Shown here piece after piece: positions 34,417 through 50,158 of a stretch of DNA of 64,000 bases. The position numbers were made by a program, and so were the translations under genes. Source of the stretch: Bacteroidales bacterium (GTDB lineage: Bacteria; Bacteroidota; Bacteroidia; Bacteroidales; Muribaculaceae); assembly GCA_015061005.1 (NCBI GenBank), contig SUXJ01000004.1, forward strand, positions 1 through 64,000, written 5' to 3'. Within the stretch, counting starts at the first letter, position 1. Each line of letters opens with the position of its first letter. A model generated the notes under the pieces. It saw nothing but the letters and a program-made list of their open reading frames with translations, was not told the DNA's origin and did not search any database.

Positions 34417-34941
34417 CTAATCTTCAGAGTCATAGTTTTCGGAGTCGGTTTCGTCTGCGAAGTCTTCATAAGGGTCTTCGTTTTCGGTCGTTACTCCGTA
34501 TTTTTTATTTAGAGCACTCATTGCGCGGTTGCACTTGCCCTGAGGGTGTACGTGGCGCGGGGGGATTGCGAGCACTGCCGTGTCGTAAATCATGAATGCA
34601 ACGTTAAGATAGTTGTCGCTCTCCGGGATTATGAGGAGCGAGTCGCTGTCGTCGTTGTATTCATCACCGTACTTTACCGTTAGCGAGTATTCGGCATCGA
34701 TGTCGATTGGCATTTCATCGAGGCATCGGTCGCAGAGTACGGTTTGAGTGCCGAGAAGGTGGAAAGTCAAAGCGTAAGCATCCCCACGATATTCCACCGT
34801 GAGGGTTACCTTGATGTCCGCATCGCGAATGTCAAGGTTCTCCATATTGGAGAAAAATTGCTTGTCAAGGTGGTACTCAAAAGAGTGCTTACCAACGGGT
34901 AAACTTTTGAGCATCAGCTTGAATTCGGTAAACTTTCCCAT
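34417..34941 (-). CDS. DUF177 (YceD-like) protein
   Basis: The 174-residue protein contains the DUF177 core (QTVLCDRCLDEMPIDIDAEYSL) and an acidic C-terminus. YceD-family proteins have been linked to 23S rRNA accumulation in bacteria and plastids and are usually encoded just before rpmF, as here. It is the first gene of the rpmF-fabH-era-der-patatin unit. Confidence 0.9.
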   Translation of the reverse strand: MGKFTEFKLMLKSLPVGKHSFEYHLDKQFFSNMENLDIRDADIKVTLTVEYRGDAYALTFHLLGTQTVLCDRCLDEMPIDIDAEYSLTVKYGDEYNDDSDSLLIIPESDNYLNVAFMIYDTAVLAIPPRHVHPQGKCNRAMSALNKKYGVTTENEDPYEDFADETDSENYDSED

Positions 34942-34974
34942 TTTGACGAATAGAGTTAGTCGTAAAAATCAGTG

Positions 34975-35006
34975 CAAAGTTACGCATTATTACTTAAAGA
35001 AGCAAA
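34975..35006 (-). promoter_or_regulatory. Promoter of the DUF177-rpmF-fabH-era-der-patatin operon
   Basis: On the minus strand TTTG (35003-35006), 20 bp, then TAACTTTG (34975-34982). It lies about 34 bp before the DUF177 start. Confidence 0.88.
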
Positions 35007-35070
35007 TTTTTTTCGGAGGAGGGGTTGTTTTTGAACCGTAGGGAGAATGCGTGCATGGGTAATGGGATAA

Positions 35071-35104
35071 ACAAAAAGCGAGGAGTCATCTCGACTGCTC
35101 GCTT
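35071..35104 (-). terminator. Terminator of fabD
   Basis: AAGCGAG and CTCGCTT (minus strand) enclose an inner AGTC/GACT pairing and are followed by TTTGTTT. It separates fabD from the DUF177 operon. The rest of the 286-bp gap holds only the DUF177 promoter. Confidence 0.75.
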
Positions 35105-35227
35105 CTTACCTTTATCTTAATCTAATACTATGAAAAACACATTGCAAAGATATGGAAATTATTTTGAATAATACAAATCTTTCGAGTGTGTTTTAATGTT
35201 TGTTAGCATTCTTTTAGATGTTATTTC

Positions 35228-36106
35228 TTATTGGTGGCCGCTAACGGCAACTTCTTTGTTGATTTTAGAGACCAAACCTTGGAGAACCTTGCCGGGACCA
35301 AATTCCACGAAGGAGTCAGCTCCGTCGGCAATCATGTTTTGCACTGAAGCCGTCCAACGAACGGGGGCGGTGAGCTGGGCTACGAGGTTGGCTTTGATTT
35401 CTTTGGGGTCAGTGTGGGGTTTGGCATCCACGTTCTGGTAGATGGGGCATGAGGGGGTGTGGAACTCGGTTGCTTCGATTGCGGAGGCGAGTTCGGCACG
35501 GGCGGGTTCCATGAGGGGGCTGTGGAACGCACCGCCTACTTTCAGGGGAAGTGCGCGTTTTGCTCCGGCTGCTTTAGCGGCTTCGCATGCAGCGTTGATG
35601 GCTTCGATTTCGCCGGAGATGACGATTTGGCCGGGGCAATTGAAGTTTGCACACACTACCACACCGTCAATGGCTGCGCAGATTTCTTCTACTTTCTCAT
35701 CGCTGAGAGCGAGGATTGCTGCCATGGTTGAGGGCTTGATTTCGCAGGCTTTTTGCATTGCTTTTGCGCGAGCACTGACGAGTTTGAGGGCGTCTTCAAA
35801 GCTGAGAGCTCCGCAGCTTACGAGCGCGGAGAATTCGCCGAGAGAGTGTCCGGCAACCATGTCGGGTTGAGAGTTTGCCCCAAGGATTTTAGCGGTGATT
35901 ACGCTGTGGATGAACACGGCGGGCTGAGTTACTGCGGTTTGACGAAGGTCTTCGTCTGTGCCGTTGAACATGAGGTCTGTGATGCGAAATCCGAGGATTT
36001 CGTTAGCTTTTTCAAAAAGAGCGTGAGCTTCTTCGTTTGTTTCGTAGAGGTCCTTGCCCATGCCCACGAACTGCGAGCCTTGGCCGGGGAAAACGTAAGC
36101 TGTCAT
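35228..36106 (-). CDS. fabD: Malonyl-CoA--ACP transacylase
   Basis: FabD loads malonate onto ACP. The 292-residue protein has the opening AYVFPGQGSQFVGMG, nucleophile motif GHSLGEFSAL (Ser about 89) and the AFHSPLMEPA catalytic His region. The start is the ATG ending at 36106; a longer frame to 36226 crosses the promoter. It is monocistronic with its own promoter and terminator. Confidence 0.96.
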   Translation of the reverse strand: MTAYVFPGQGSQFVGMGKDLYETNEEAHALFEKANEILGFRITDLMFNGTDEDLRQTAVTQPAVFIHSVITAKILGANSQPDMVAGHSLGEFSALVSCGALSFEDALKLVSARAKAMQKACEIKPSTMAAILALSDEKVEEICAAIDGVVVCANFNCPGQIVISGEIEAINAACEAAKAAGAKRALPLKVGGAFHSPLMEPARAELASAIEATEFHTPSCPIYQNVDAKPHTDPKEIKANLVAQLTAPVRWTASVQNMIADGADSFVEFGPGKVLQGLVSKINKEVAVSGHQ

Positions 36107-36144
36107 AGTGTGAGATATGTAATAAATGATTGATTTAGCGGGTG

Positions 36145-36176
36145 CAAATTTACGGAAAAATTTCTTTAATACCAAA
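36145..36176 (-). promoter_or_regulatory. fabD promoter
   Basis: On the minus strand TTTG (36173-36176), 20 bp, then TAAATTTG (36145-36152) followed by CACCCG. The leader is about 35 bases. Confidence 0.85.
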
Positions 36177-36281
36177 TAAAAAGAAAAAGAGGGGCGCTCA
36201 CGCGTGCCTCTCTCTCCATTCATCACATTATGCTTATGTTTCTAAAGTATAGGTGTTGTATGAGTATTAAATATGAGTAGT

Positions 36282-36860
36282 TTAGAGATATCGACTTTCA
36301 ACGAGGTCCCAATCAATCAGCGGCCACAGGGCATTGAGCGCATCGGCACGGCGGTTTTGGTAGTCGAGGTAGTAGGCGTGTTCCCATACGTCGAATGTCA
36401 GCAGGGGAATCAGTCCACGAGTCATTGGGTTTCCGGCGTTTTGCTCTGCAATGATAAAGAGTTTGCCATCGGAGTCGGCCGCTAACCACACCCATCCGCT
36501 GCCGAAGATGCCGGTGCCAGCTTTGATGAAGTCGGCTTTGAATTGCTCGAAGCTGCCAAAGTCGCGTTCGATTGCCTTTCGGAGCGCTCCTGCGGGTTCG
36601 CCGTTCATTCCGGGGTTCAGCGAGAAGAAGTAGAAGATGTGGTTCCACGCTTGGCTTGCATTATTGAAGAGGGCACCGTCTGCCTCGCGAATGATGTCTT
36701 CGAGACTGAGGTTTTCAAACCGAGTGCCTTCAATCATTGCGTTTAGATTATCGATGTATGCCTTCTCGTGCTTGCCGTAATGGAATTTCACGGTTTCTTC
36801 GCTGATTGCCGGAGCAAGGGCGGCTGTGTCGTAGGGTAATTCCGGTTGAACGTATTTCAT
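36282..36860 (-). CDS. sodB: Superoxide dismutase, Fe/Mn family
   Basis: The enzyme dismutates superoxide; in gut anaerobes it protects against oxygen exposure. The 192-residue protein shows all four metal ligands: His in FHYGKHEKAYID, His in SQAWNHIFYFF, and Asp and His in DVWEHAYYLDYQNRR. The related Bacteroides enzyme can use either metal, so Fe versus Mn use is left open. A TATATTTG box (36959-36966) lies about 100 bp upstream on its strand. Confidence 0.94.
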   Translation of the reverse strand: MKYVQPELPYDTAALAPAISEETVKFHYGKHEKAYIDNLNAMIEGTRFENLSLEDIIREADGALFNNASQAWNHIFYFFSLNPGMNGEPAGALRKAIERDFGSFEQFKADFIKAGTGIFGSGWVWLAADSDGKLFIIAEQNAGNPMTRGLIPLLTFDVWEHAYYLDYQNRRADALNALWPLIDWDLVESRYL

Positions 36861-37274
36861 GGCAGTTTAGAGGAGTTTGGGTTGGTTGTTTATCCTATAA
36901 ACGGAGGGGATATGTAAAATGTTTTATGGTTTTGATTTTTTAAGAATTTTTTCGAGTGCAAATATAGAAAGAAGGGAGAGAGGTTTTTGAGAGAATTTTG
37001 TTAAAAATCAAAAATAAGAAACTTAAATACTGTTAATGGTAATAGCGGTTAGTCAGGGAAAAGGAGATGTAAAAATAGGTGTTTGTATATTATTGAATAA
37101 TAGGGGATTAGATTGACATGGTATTAAAAAACGATAAAATTGCTTGAAGTATTCTAAAAAAATCACTAATTTTGCGAGAGTAAAGACAATGCGACCGGGA
37201 CCTGAGAATGGGCTTGGCGCAATAGTGATGAAGATTAGAAACAGAAACAATATAAACCATAACAAAATCAACCC
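36861..37274. other. 414-bp intergenic region with divergent promoters
   Basis: The AT-rich region between sodB and the fucosidase locus holds the sodB -7 box (36959-36966, minus) and the fucosidase promoter (37143-37174, plus). The leader from about 37180 to 37274 contains no open frame I trust. I see no further structure in 36970-37140. Confidence 0.7.
37143..37174 (+). promoter_or_regulatory. Promoter of the first GH95 gene
   Basis: CTTG (37143-37146, one mismatch to TTTG), 20 bp, then TAATTTTG (37167-37174). The leader is about 95 bases. Confidence 0.65.
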
Positions 37275-38186
37275 ATGAAAATGAATCTTAAGGCGTGTTT
37301 TGCGGCGGCAGTGCTTGCCGTGGGTACTTTTTTCGGAACACGCGCAGAGGACATGCAGTTCTCAACAGTAGAGAGTCCCGTGTGGTATCAGATTAGGTTT
37401 ACCACCGGCGGAAATGCCCTTTCGGATCCCGGAAGCGGCAGCAATCTGGTCACCGCGGCATCCTCCATTTCGTCGGATGCGCAGCTGTGGCAATTTATCG
37501 GCAACTCCGATTCGTTCCAACTTCGCAGCAAGAAAGGAAACTACGTTGCGTATAAGAGTGATCGATTTGCATCGGCCGCAGAAGCGACCAATATGTATAT
37601 CGTGAAAGCGGATAATGAGTATGAAATGGGTCGTCAGGACTCGGAAAAGCACGTGAACCAATGGGGCGGTACATGGGCCGGTGTTGAACTTGGCGAATGG
37701 AATGCAGGCGACCCGAACAACACCTTTTTGATTTACAATACCAATGGTCAAGCGGTAACGGTTCCCGTAAGCACCCCGGTTGGTACGCTTCCGACATTCT
37801 CGAACGGAGATAGCGAAGTGTGGTACTTCATCAACTTCTCCAAGGGAGGTTGTGTGCTTGCGTCTGATGGTTTGGGCAAGAGTTGTTTGCGTGCGCGCGC
37901 ACTCCCTGTTGACGGTCAGATGTGGAAAGTCACGGGCACTGCCGACAATGCACAGTTCGTTAACAAGGCCGGCGAATATTTGACATGGGATAGCGGCACA
38001 TCCGGCGCGGGTTCCATTAAGACTTCCGCGTCTCCGTATGCGAATGGCTTCTCAATTATTCCGACAGAAAATTCCGATTATTACAAAGATTGGGAAATCT
38101 TGGTTAACGGCGTTAACAATTATGAAGGCAAGAACTATATCAACCAATTCGGCGGCACCGATATCGGCGGTATGTTCGGACTTTAG
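37275..38186 (+). CDS. N-terminal part of a GH95 fucosidase, ended by an in-frame TAG
   Basis: This 303-residue part has a signal peptide (MKMNLKACFAAAVLAVGTFFG) and two copies of a repeat of about 130-140 residues. Copy 1 starts WYQIRFTTGGNAL and includes VNQWGGTWAGVELGEWNAG. Copy 2 starts WYFINFSKGGCVL and includes INQFGGTDIGGMFGL. The repeats look like a beta-trefoil-type binding or linker module often placed before Bacteroidales glycosidases. The frame ends at TAG 38184-38186 and continues without shift into the GH95 catalytic part at 38187. If the TAG is not read through, the product is a secreted non-catalytic fragment. Confidence 0.8.
   Translation: MKMNLKACFAAAVLAVGTFFGTRAEDMQFSTVESPVWYQIRFTTGGNALSDPGSGSNLVTAASSISSDAQLWQFIGNSDSFQLRSKKGNYVAYKSDRFASAAEATNMYIVKADNEYEMGRQDSEKHVNQWGGTWAGVELGEWNAGDPNNTFLIYNTNGQAVTVPVSTPVGTLPTFSNGDSEVWYFINFSKGGCVLASDGLGKSCLRARALPVDGQMWKVTGTADNAQFVNKAGEYLTWDSGTSGAGSIKTSASPYANGFSIIPTENSDYYKDWEILVNGVNNYEGKNYINQFGGTDIGGMFGL
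38184..38186 (+). other. In-frame amber codon splitting the GH95 gene
   Basis: TAG lies between FGL and LKGDGNN with the frame unbroken on both sides. Aligning the two internal repeats puts this codon opposite the Trp of GEWNAGDPNN in copy 1, so a single TGG to TAG change explains it. A nonsense mutation, a sequencing error or suppression are the options. Confidence 0.85.
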
Positions 38187-40901
38187 TTGAAAGGTGACGG
38201 CAATAACGCAATTAAGTTCGTTCCCGTTGATCAGATGGAATTTGGCGAAACACAGTTTGAAGGATCAACAACATTCAAGCCCGAAGAACCTCTGACTCTT
38301 TGGTACACACGTCCCGGGACAACGGCGACTAACACGCACCAGTGGATGGACCTCGGCTTGCCTATCGGTAACGGTCAGCTCGGTGCCATGATTCTCGGCG
38401 GCGTGATGAAGGAAGATATTTCCGTTAATGAAAAGACTCTCTGGACCGGTGACTCCGAACTTCGCGGTTCATACTCATACGGTTGCTATCAAAACTTCGG
38501 TTCGCTTTATGTTAGAACTCGTGAAGAGGGAATCGGCTATGCTTCACCGGTGAAGAACTATTGGCGCGACCTTAACCTCGCAACGGGTATGGCACGCGTT
38601 CACTATGAAAATGATGAAGGAGTTTCGTATGATCGCAAGTACATTGCATCATATCCCGACAACGTAGTTGCGGCATTGTTTACCACCTCGAAGTCCGGAG
38701 CATTGAGCCTTAACTTCCAAGAGGTTCCCGGTATGGCAAAAAATCATGCGGTGACCTACTCGGTTGACGGCAACACTGCCACTATTGAGTATCACGGTAA
38801 GTTTGAAATCATTTCTTACTGCTCGGTTATCAAGATTACTCCTGCCGGCGCAAATGCCACTATTGCGCTTGCGGCAGACGGTCAGAGCATCGACGTGAAG
38901 AATGCAGACAGCGTATATGTTACCATTGCCGCCGGTACGGACTATGACCCCATTGCCAACGGCTACACCTCGGGTACTGCCGGGCTCCAAGATAAGATTG
39001 AAGGCATTGCCGCAGCTGCAATGACAAAGGGCTGGGACGCAGTACTCGCAGATCAACTTCCCGAGCATGAGAAATTCTTCTCACGCGTTAACTTTGAGCT
39101 TGACGGCGCAGTAAACGAAATGCCCACAGATGAAATGCGTGCACAGTATTCACAGCGCACAGCTTCCAACATCAACAACAGCAATCCTATCGTTAAGATG
39201 ATGGAAATCTTGTATTTCCAATATGGTCGTTATCTTGAAATCGGTAGCAGCCGCGGAGTGGATCTTCCCGGCAACTTGCAGGGTATTTGGAGCGGATATA
39301 ACGTTTTCGTGCCTCATGCCGACGGTCAGATTGCGCCTTGGAATGCGGATATTCACACCAATATCAACGTTCAAATGTGTTACTGGCCTTGCGAACCCAC
39401 CAACTTGAGCGAACTTCATCTCCCGTTCTTGAACTATATTATCAATCAGGCAACTATTCAACCTCAGTGGCGTAACTTCGCCAAGAATACCACTCGTCCG
39501 GCCGCAACGGATCCCGATGCGTGGACATGTGCAGTAGAGAATAATATTTTCGGCGGCATGGGTTCGTATGATACTCGCTACTCGGTTGCCAACGCTTGGT
39601 ATTGTACACACCTCTGGCAGCACTACGCTTATACACTTGACAAAGAATTCTTGCAGCGTGCACTTCCCACCATGTGGGGCGCAACCAAGTTCTGGCTGGA
39701 ACGTCTGATTCTTGCAAGCGATGGCACATACGAATGTCCCTCGGAATCTTCACCCGAACATGGCCCGAACCAGAACGGCGTGGCTCATGCTCAGCAGATC
39801 GTTGCCGAATTGTTTGCCAACATGCTTGAAGCGGTTGAAGCACTGCCCGACCAAACTCTGATTGATGCCGAGGGTCTTGCATTGCTCAAAGACCGCTACG
39901 ACAAGATGGATAAGGGTATTGCAATTGAACAGTTCAGAACCAGCAGCGGTTGGACTGCCAACGGTTTGAAAGATGGCGACGATATGTTGCGTGAATGGAA
40001 GTATTCTCCTTACACTGCAGGCGCTGACCAGCACCGCCACATTTCGCACCTGATGTGTCTCTATCCTTATTCACAGCTTGAACCCGGAACACGTGAATAC
40101 AATGCCGCCGTTAACTCACTGAAGCAGCGCGGCGACGGCGCTACCGGTTGGTCAATCGGTTGGAAGGTGAACCTCTGGGCACGCGCACAAGACGGTAACC
40201 ACGCACGTCAGATTCTGCGCAACGGTATCAGCAACAATGCTTACAATAACCTGTTTGACTCACATGCTCCGTTCCAGATTGACGGTAACTTCGGTTGCAC
40301 CACAGGTGTTGCGGAAATGTTCGTTCAGAGCATCGGCAAGACTGTATGGATAATGCCTGCATTGCCTCGTTTGTGGAAGGCCGGCACCATGACCGGTTTG
40401 AAAGCCGCCGGCGACTTCACCATTGACTTGAAGTGGACTGACAGCAAGATTGAATTGGCTACCATCACTGCAAATCAGGGCGGCACTTTGAATCTCGGCA
40501 ACAATGACTTGGTTAACACTCGTCTTGCCGTAAACGGAGTGCCTGTTGAACCCATGATTATCAGAAACGATGAGACCGGCAACGTGACCACCACCATCGA
40601 AGACTTGAATGCCGGCGATAAGGTTACTATGGTATATGAAGCCGAATATACTCAGCCTAATATCAATGGAGAATCAGCTATTGAAGAGGTAGAAACTCCC
40701 ACAACAATGTTTATCACTGCTGCAAATGGCGTTATCTCAGTAGTAGGCGCCGAAGTGGCAGAAGTAAACGTTTATGACCTTTCCGGTCGTCAGCTTGCCG
40801 CTTCAACCCAATCAGACGTGAAAGTTGACGTTAAGGGTATCGTGTTGGTGAAAGCCACAGACGTAGCCGGCAAGATTGTTACCGCTAAAGTTACTCTCTG
40901 A
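38187..40901 (+). CDS. GH95 alpha-L-fucosidase, catalytic part with C-terminal sorting-like tail
   Basis: GH95 enzymes remove alpha-1,2-linked L-fucose (some members act on galactose). The fragment opens after the amber codon (possible TTG at 38187, ATG at 38235). It has the family landmarks: LWYTRPGTT...LPIGNGQLGAMILGG, NEKTLWTGDSEL, HTNINVQM (the two Asn of the active site), ECPSESSPEHGP (general acid Glu region) and FQIDGNFG (catalytic Asp region). The C-terminus (VYDLSGRQLA) resembles the secretion tail. Alone it lacks a signal peptide, so it would stay in the cytoplasm unless joined to the upstream part. Together the two parts make a reading frame of 1,208 codons. Confidence 0.85.
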   Translation: MKGDGNNAIKFVPVDQMEFGETQFEGSTTFKPEEPLTLWYTRPGTTATNTHQWMDLGLPIGNGQLGAMILGGVMKEDISVNEKTLWTGDSELRGSYSYGCYQNFGSLYVRTREEGIGYASPVKNYWRDLNLATGMARVHYENDEGVSYDRKYIASYPDNVVAALFTTSKSGALSLNFQEVPGMAKNHAVTYSVDGNTATIEYHGKFEIISYCSVIKITPAGANATIALAADGQSIDVKNADSVYVTIAAGTDYDPIANGYTSGTAGLQDKIEGIAAAAMTKGWDAVLADQLPEHEKFFSRVNFELDGAVNEMPTDEMRAQYSQRTASNINNSNPIVKMMEILYFQYGRYLEIGSSRGVDLPGNLQGIWSGYNVFVPHADGQIAPWNADIHTNINVQMCYWPCEPTNLSELHLPFLNYIINQATIQPQWRNFAKNTTRPAATDPDAWTCAVENNIFGGMGSYDTRYSVANAWYCTHLWQHYAYTLDKEFLQRALPTMWGATKFWLERLILASDGTYECPSESSPEHGPNQNGVAHAQQIVAELFANMLEAVEALPDQTLIDAEGLALLKDRYDKMDKGIAIEQFRTSSGWTANGLKDGDDMLREWKYSPYTAGADQHRHISHLMCLYPYSQLEPGTREYNAAVNSLKQRGDGATGWSIGWKVNLWARAQDGNHARQILRNGISNNAYNNLFDSHAPFQIDGNFGCTTGVAEMFVQSIGKTVWIMPALPRLWKAGTMTGLKAAGDFTIDLKWTDSKIELATITANQGGTLNLGNNDLVNTRLAVNGVPVEPMIIRNDETGNVTTTIEDLNAGDKVTMVYEAEYTQPNINGESAIEEVETPTTMFITAANGVISVVGAEVAEVNVYDLSGRQLAASTQSDVKVDVKGIVLVKATDVAGKIVTAKVTL

Positions 40902-40931
40902 TTCTCGCAAGCAGAAATTTTCGATAGACAG

Positions 40932-40967
40932 ATGCGCATCCTTCATCGGGGTGCGCATTTGTTGTTT
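40932..40967 (+). terminator. Terminator after the first GH95 gene
   Basis: A 10-bp stem (ATGCGCATCC with GGGTGCGCAT, one wobble) has a 7-base loop and is followed by TTGTTGTTT. Confidence 0.75.
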
Positions 40968-40991
40968 GGTCGGGTGATTCGGGGGGCGAAA

Positions 40992-41023
40992 TTTGCTGAT
41001 TCAAGGAATTTGAGTTATATTTG
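40992..41023 (+). promoter_or_regulatory. Promoter of the second GH95 / GH2 genes
   Basis: TTTG (40992-40995), exactly 20 bp, then TATATTTG (41016-41023) and CACA. The leader is about 15 bases. The second GH95 and GH2 genes therefore form a separate transcript from the first GH95. Confidence 0.88.
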
Positions 41024-41042
41024 CACATAAATATAATAAGCC

Positions 41043-48271
<7,229 letters not shown>

Positions 48272-48630
48272 TCATAACCGTGATAAATGACGAAGGAGGC
48301 TGCGCTAACAAGTTAGTCGGCCTCTTTCTGTTATTGTCCTAAATAATAATAAAGTAAAATTTAGTTCGAGCCGGACTTTACTAACTTATTGTGCCGAGCC
48401 TGTCCAGAACCACAAATTTTGGACTGTGTTTACGATAAGCTAATCAATCAAAGAAAGATGATTGACATAGTTAAATTCATTCGTAATAATCCCGCCGGGT
48501 TTCCTCAGTGGCGCACCCCCTATATGGCAAAACTATTTTCGCAACCGGTATTTGTAAACATAAAAGAAAATAAAGGCTATTGGTTCTAAAAAGTTTTGTA
48601 ACTTTGCTTAAACTTATAAATAATAGTATC
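48272..48630. other. 359-bp intergenic region
   Basis: It holds the GH2 terminator (48296-48333) and, at its end, the TAACTTTG box of the next gene (48599-48606). The middle is AT-rich with a 43-codon frame beginning MIDIVKFIRNNPAG, which I do not consider a supported gene. Confidence 0.6.
48296..48333 (+). terminator. Terminator after GH2
   Basis: GAGGC...GCCTC pairing encloses an inner TAAC/GTTA stem and is followed by TTTCTGTTATT, 25 bp past the GH2 stop. Confidence 0.7.
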
Positions 48631-49020
48631 ATGAAATATATTTTATCATTGTTATTCGCCATCGCTACAATCTCTATTTCAGCCCAAAATCCTTATAAGG
48701 TATATTGCACCTTACAGGGAAACGAGAAAGAATTACGCAACAATCAAGTTTCATTAAGTATAGACTATGGTCAAGAATCTCTAAAGGATAATAAACTTGT
48801 TGATGAAAATGGGAATGAAATTAAATTCAATACTATGGTTTCTGCTATGAACTATATGTCTAAATTAGGTTGGAATTTTGAGGGTTCTTATAATTCCATA
48901 GACCAAACTTGGGGAGGACGTATTTTTATATGGATTTTATCTAAAGAAGTTACATCAGATGGCGAAATAACACAAGGTTTCCAAACAAAGAAAATGTTTA
49001 AGGAACGACACGGGAACTAA
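48631..49020 (+). CDS. Small secreted hypothetical protein
   Basis: The 129-residue protein has a clear signal peptide (MKYILSLLFAIATISISAQ) and then a soluble part with YKVYCTLQGNEKEL, LSIDYGQESLKDNKLVDENG and GWNFEGSYNS. The start is the ATG at 48631, just downstream of TAACTTTG (48599-48606); the longer frame to 48580 crosses that promoter. The sequence is visibly richer in A+T than its neighbours. I do not recognise a characterised family, though similar small proteins are scattered in Bacteroides genomes. Function unknown. Confidence 0.75.
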   Translation: MKYILSLLFAIATISISAQNPYKVYCTLQGNEKELRNNQVSLSIDYGQESLKDNKLVDENGNEIKFNTMVSAMNYMSKLGWNFEGSYNSIDQTWGGRIFIWILSKEVTSDGEITQGFQTKKMFKERHGN

Positions 49021-49121
49021 TTTCTGTCTTATACGCATAAAGAATCAATCTCATTGAGCCTTGTTGGTGGAACGAACTTGATGATAAGGAGCAGCGATAT
49101 GTGTTCGGTCTGCTTGCATCA

Positions 49122-49161
49122 TAAAAAAGAGGCTGCCCGGCATTTGTTGTCAGGCAGTCTC
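49122..49161 (-). terminator. Terminator of the outer-membrane protein gene
   Basis: On the minus strand GAGACTGCC pairs with GGCAGCCTC (one bulge each side), followed by TTTTTTAT. Confidence 0.78.
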
Positions 49162-49183
49162 AGCTTAAAAAAGGGACGGGGGA

Positions 49184-49969
49184 TTAGAAACGGTATGATG
49201 CTCCGATGGAGAATACGTTGTAGGAATTTCCGACCGATTTGCGAACGTTTGCGGAGATTAGTCCTAACTGGGCGTTTATGCCCCAATTGTCGGTGATGAA
49301 GTAGCGAGCGCCGATGTAGGTGGCAACGGCGAAAGATGCTTTGGTCCAAGTTAGGTCAGCCCATTTAACGTGGTCAAGGTCATTGTATTTGTATGTTAGG
49401 GCAACTGCGCCATAGTCCGATTTGTTTATAACGTTGTCGCTTTCAAACCCGGTTGCATTTGAGACTTTGCCTGTGTATGTGTTCATGATGCTGAGTCCCA
49501 TTCCGAGGCTGAGGTATGCTTCGAGTTTGTTGGTGATTTGATAGCGGAGCGATGCCGTCGGCATGAAACTGATGTCGTCGCGACTGAGTCGCACATCGGC
49601 AGTGCCATAGCCTTGGCGACGGTGATCGGTAGAAGTTGTTTGTCCGGTACGGTTGGATTTGGAGTAAATCTTATAATAATAGTCATAGGTGCCGACTGTG
49701 CGAGTGTCATATCCACCGCCGCAGTTGTTGTTGATGTAGAAGCCTACGGATAGGGATACTCCATCGGTCAGGAAAGTGGGCAGCATGTTCCATTCGGCGC
49801 CTATGCGCTGGGTGAACATTGCTTTGGACTTGGTGTAGACGCTGCCTGCACCGATTCCGACATCGATGGTAAGACCGTCCATGACGTTAGAGTTGATTTT
49901 AGAAGTCTGTTGAGCGTTTGAGGTGAGAATGCAACTCAATGCAGCTAAAGAAATGAGTAGTTTCTTCAT
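49184..49969 (-). CDS. Outer-membrane beta-barrel protein
   Basis: The 261-residue protein has a signal peptide (MKKLLISLAALSCILTSNA) and alternating strands with Gly and aromatic girdles. It contains SFMPTASLRYQITNKLEAYLSLGMGLS and ends in a beta strand, NVFSIGASYRF, with the terminal Phe typical of BAM substrates. It resembles small opacity/OmpA-like barrels. Function unknown. It is monocistronic with a perfect promoter and its own terminator. Confidence 0.85.
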   Translation of the reverse strand: MKKLLISLAALSCILTSNAQQTSKINSNVMDGLTIDVGIGAGSVYTKSKAMFTQRIGAEWNMLPTFLTDGVSLSVGFYINNNCGGGYDTRTVGTYDYYYKIYSKSNRTGQTTSTDHRRQGYGTADVRLSRDDISFMPTASLRYQITNKLEAYLSLGMGLSIMNTYTGKVSNATGFESDNVINKSDYGAVALTYKYNDLDHVKWADLTWTKASFAVATYIGARYFITDNWGINAQLGLISANVRKSVGNSYNVFSIGASYRF

Positions 49970-49999
49970 GTTTTAGGTTGGTAATGAGTTAAATTTTAG

Positions 50000-50031
50000 C
50001 AAAAGTATGGAATTCCTTTCTGTTAAGCAAA
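50000..50031 (-). promoter_or_regulatory. Promoter of the outer-membrane protein gene
   Basis: On the minus strand TTTG (50028-50031), 20 bp, then TACTTTTG (50000-50007), about 31 bp before the start codon. Confidence 0.82.
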
Positions 50032-50121
50032 ACAATTTTCCATGAAAGTTGTTCTAAAAGTAGAAAGCATCAATACTTTTTTCATTGTGAAGAAAATGTG
50101 ATAATGATTGGTTTATTATTG

Positions 50122-50155
50122 AGTCAGGGAGTGACTGTGAAGCCATTCCCTGACT
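50122..50155 (-). terminator. Hairpin after the AlkZ-related gene
   Basis: AGTCAGGGAGTG (50122-50133) and CATTCCCTGACT (50144-50155) form a 12-bp stem with one wobble. The sequence after it on the minus strand (CAATAATAAACC) is not a proper U tract, so termination is uncertain. Confidence 0.5.
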
Positions 50156-50158
50156 GCG

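Noticed and set aside
37143-37274. Riboswitch or attenuator in the 95-base leader of the first GH95 gene
   Set aside because: I found no strong hairpin, U tract or known aptamer pattern in the leader.
48389-48589. 66-codon plus-strand frame in the gap after GH2 (includes MIDIVKFIRNNPAG)
   Set aside because: No promoter or recognisable family was found, and the composition is that of AT-rich intergenic DNA. It could be a remnant but I cannot support it as a gene.
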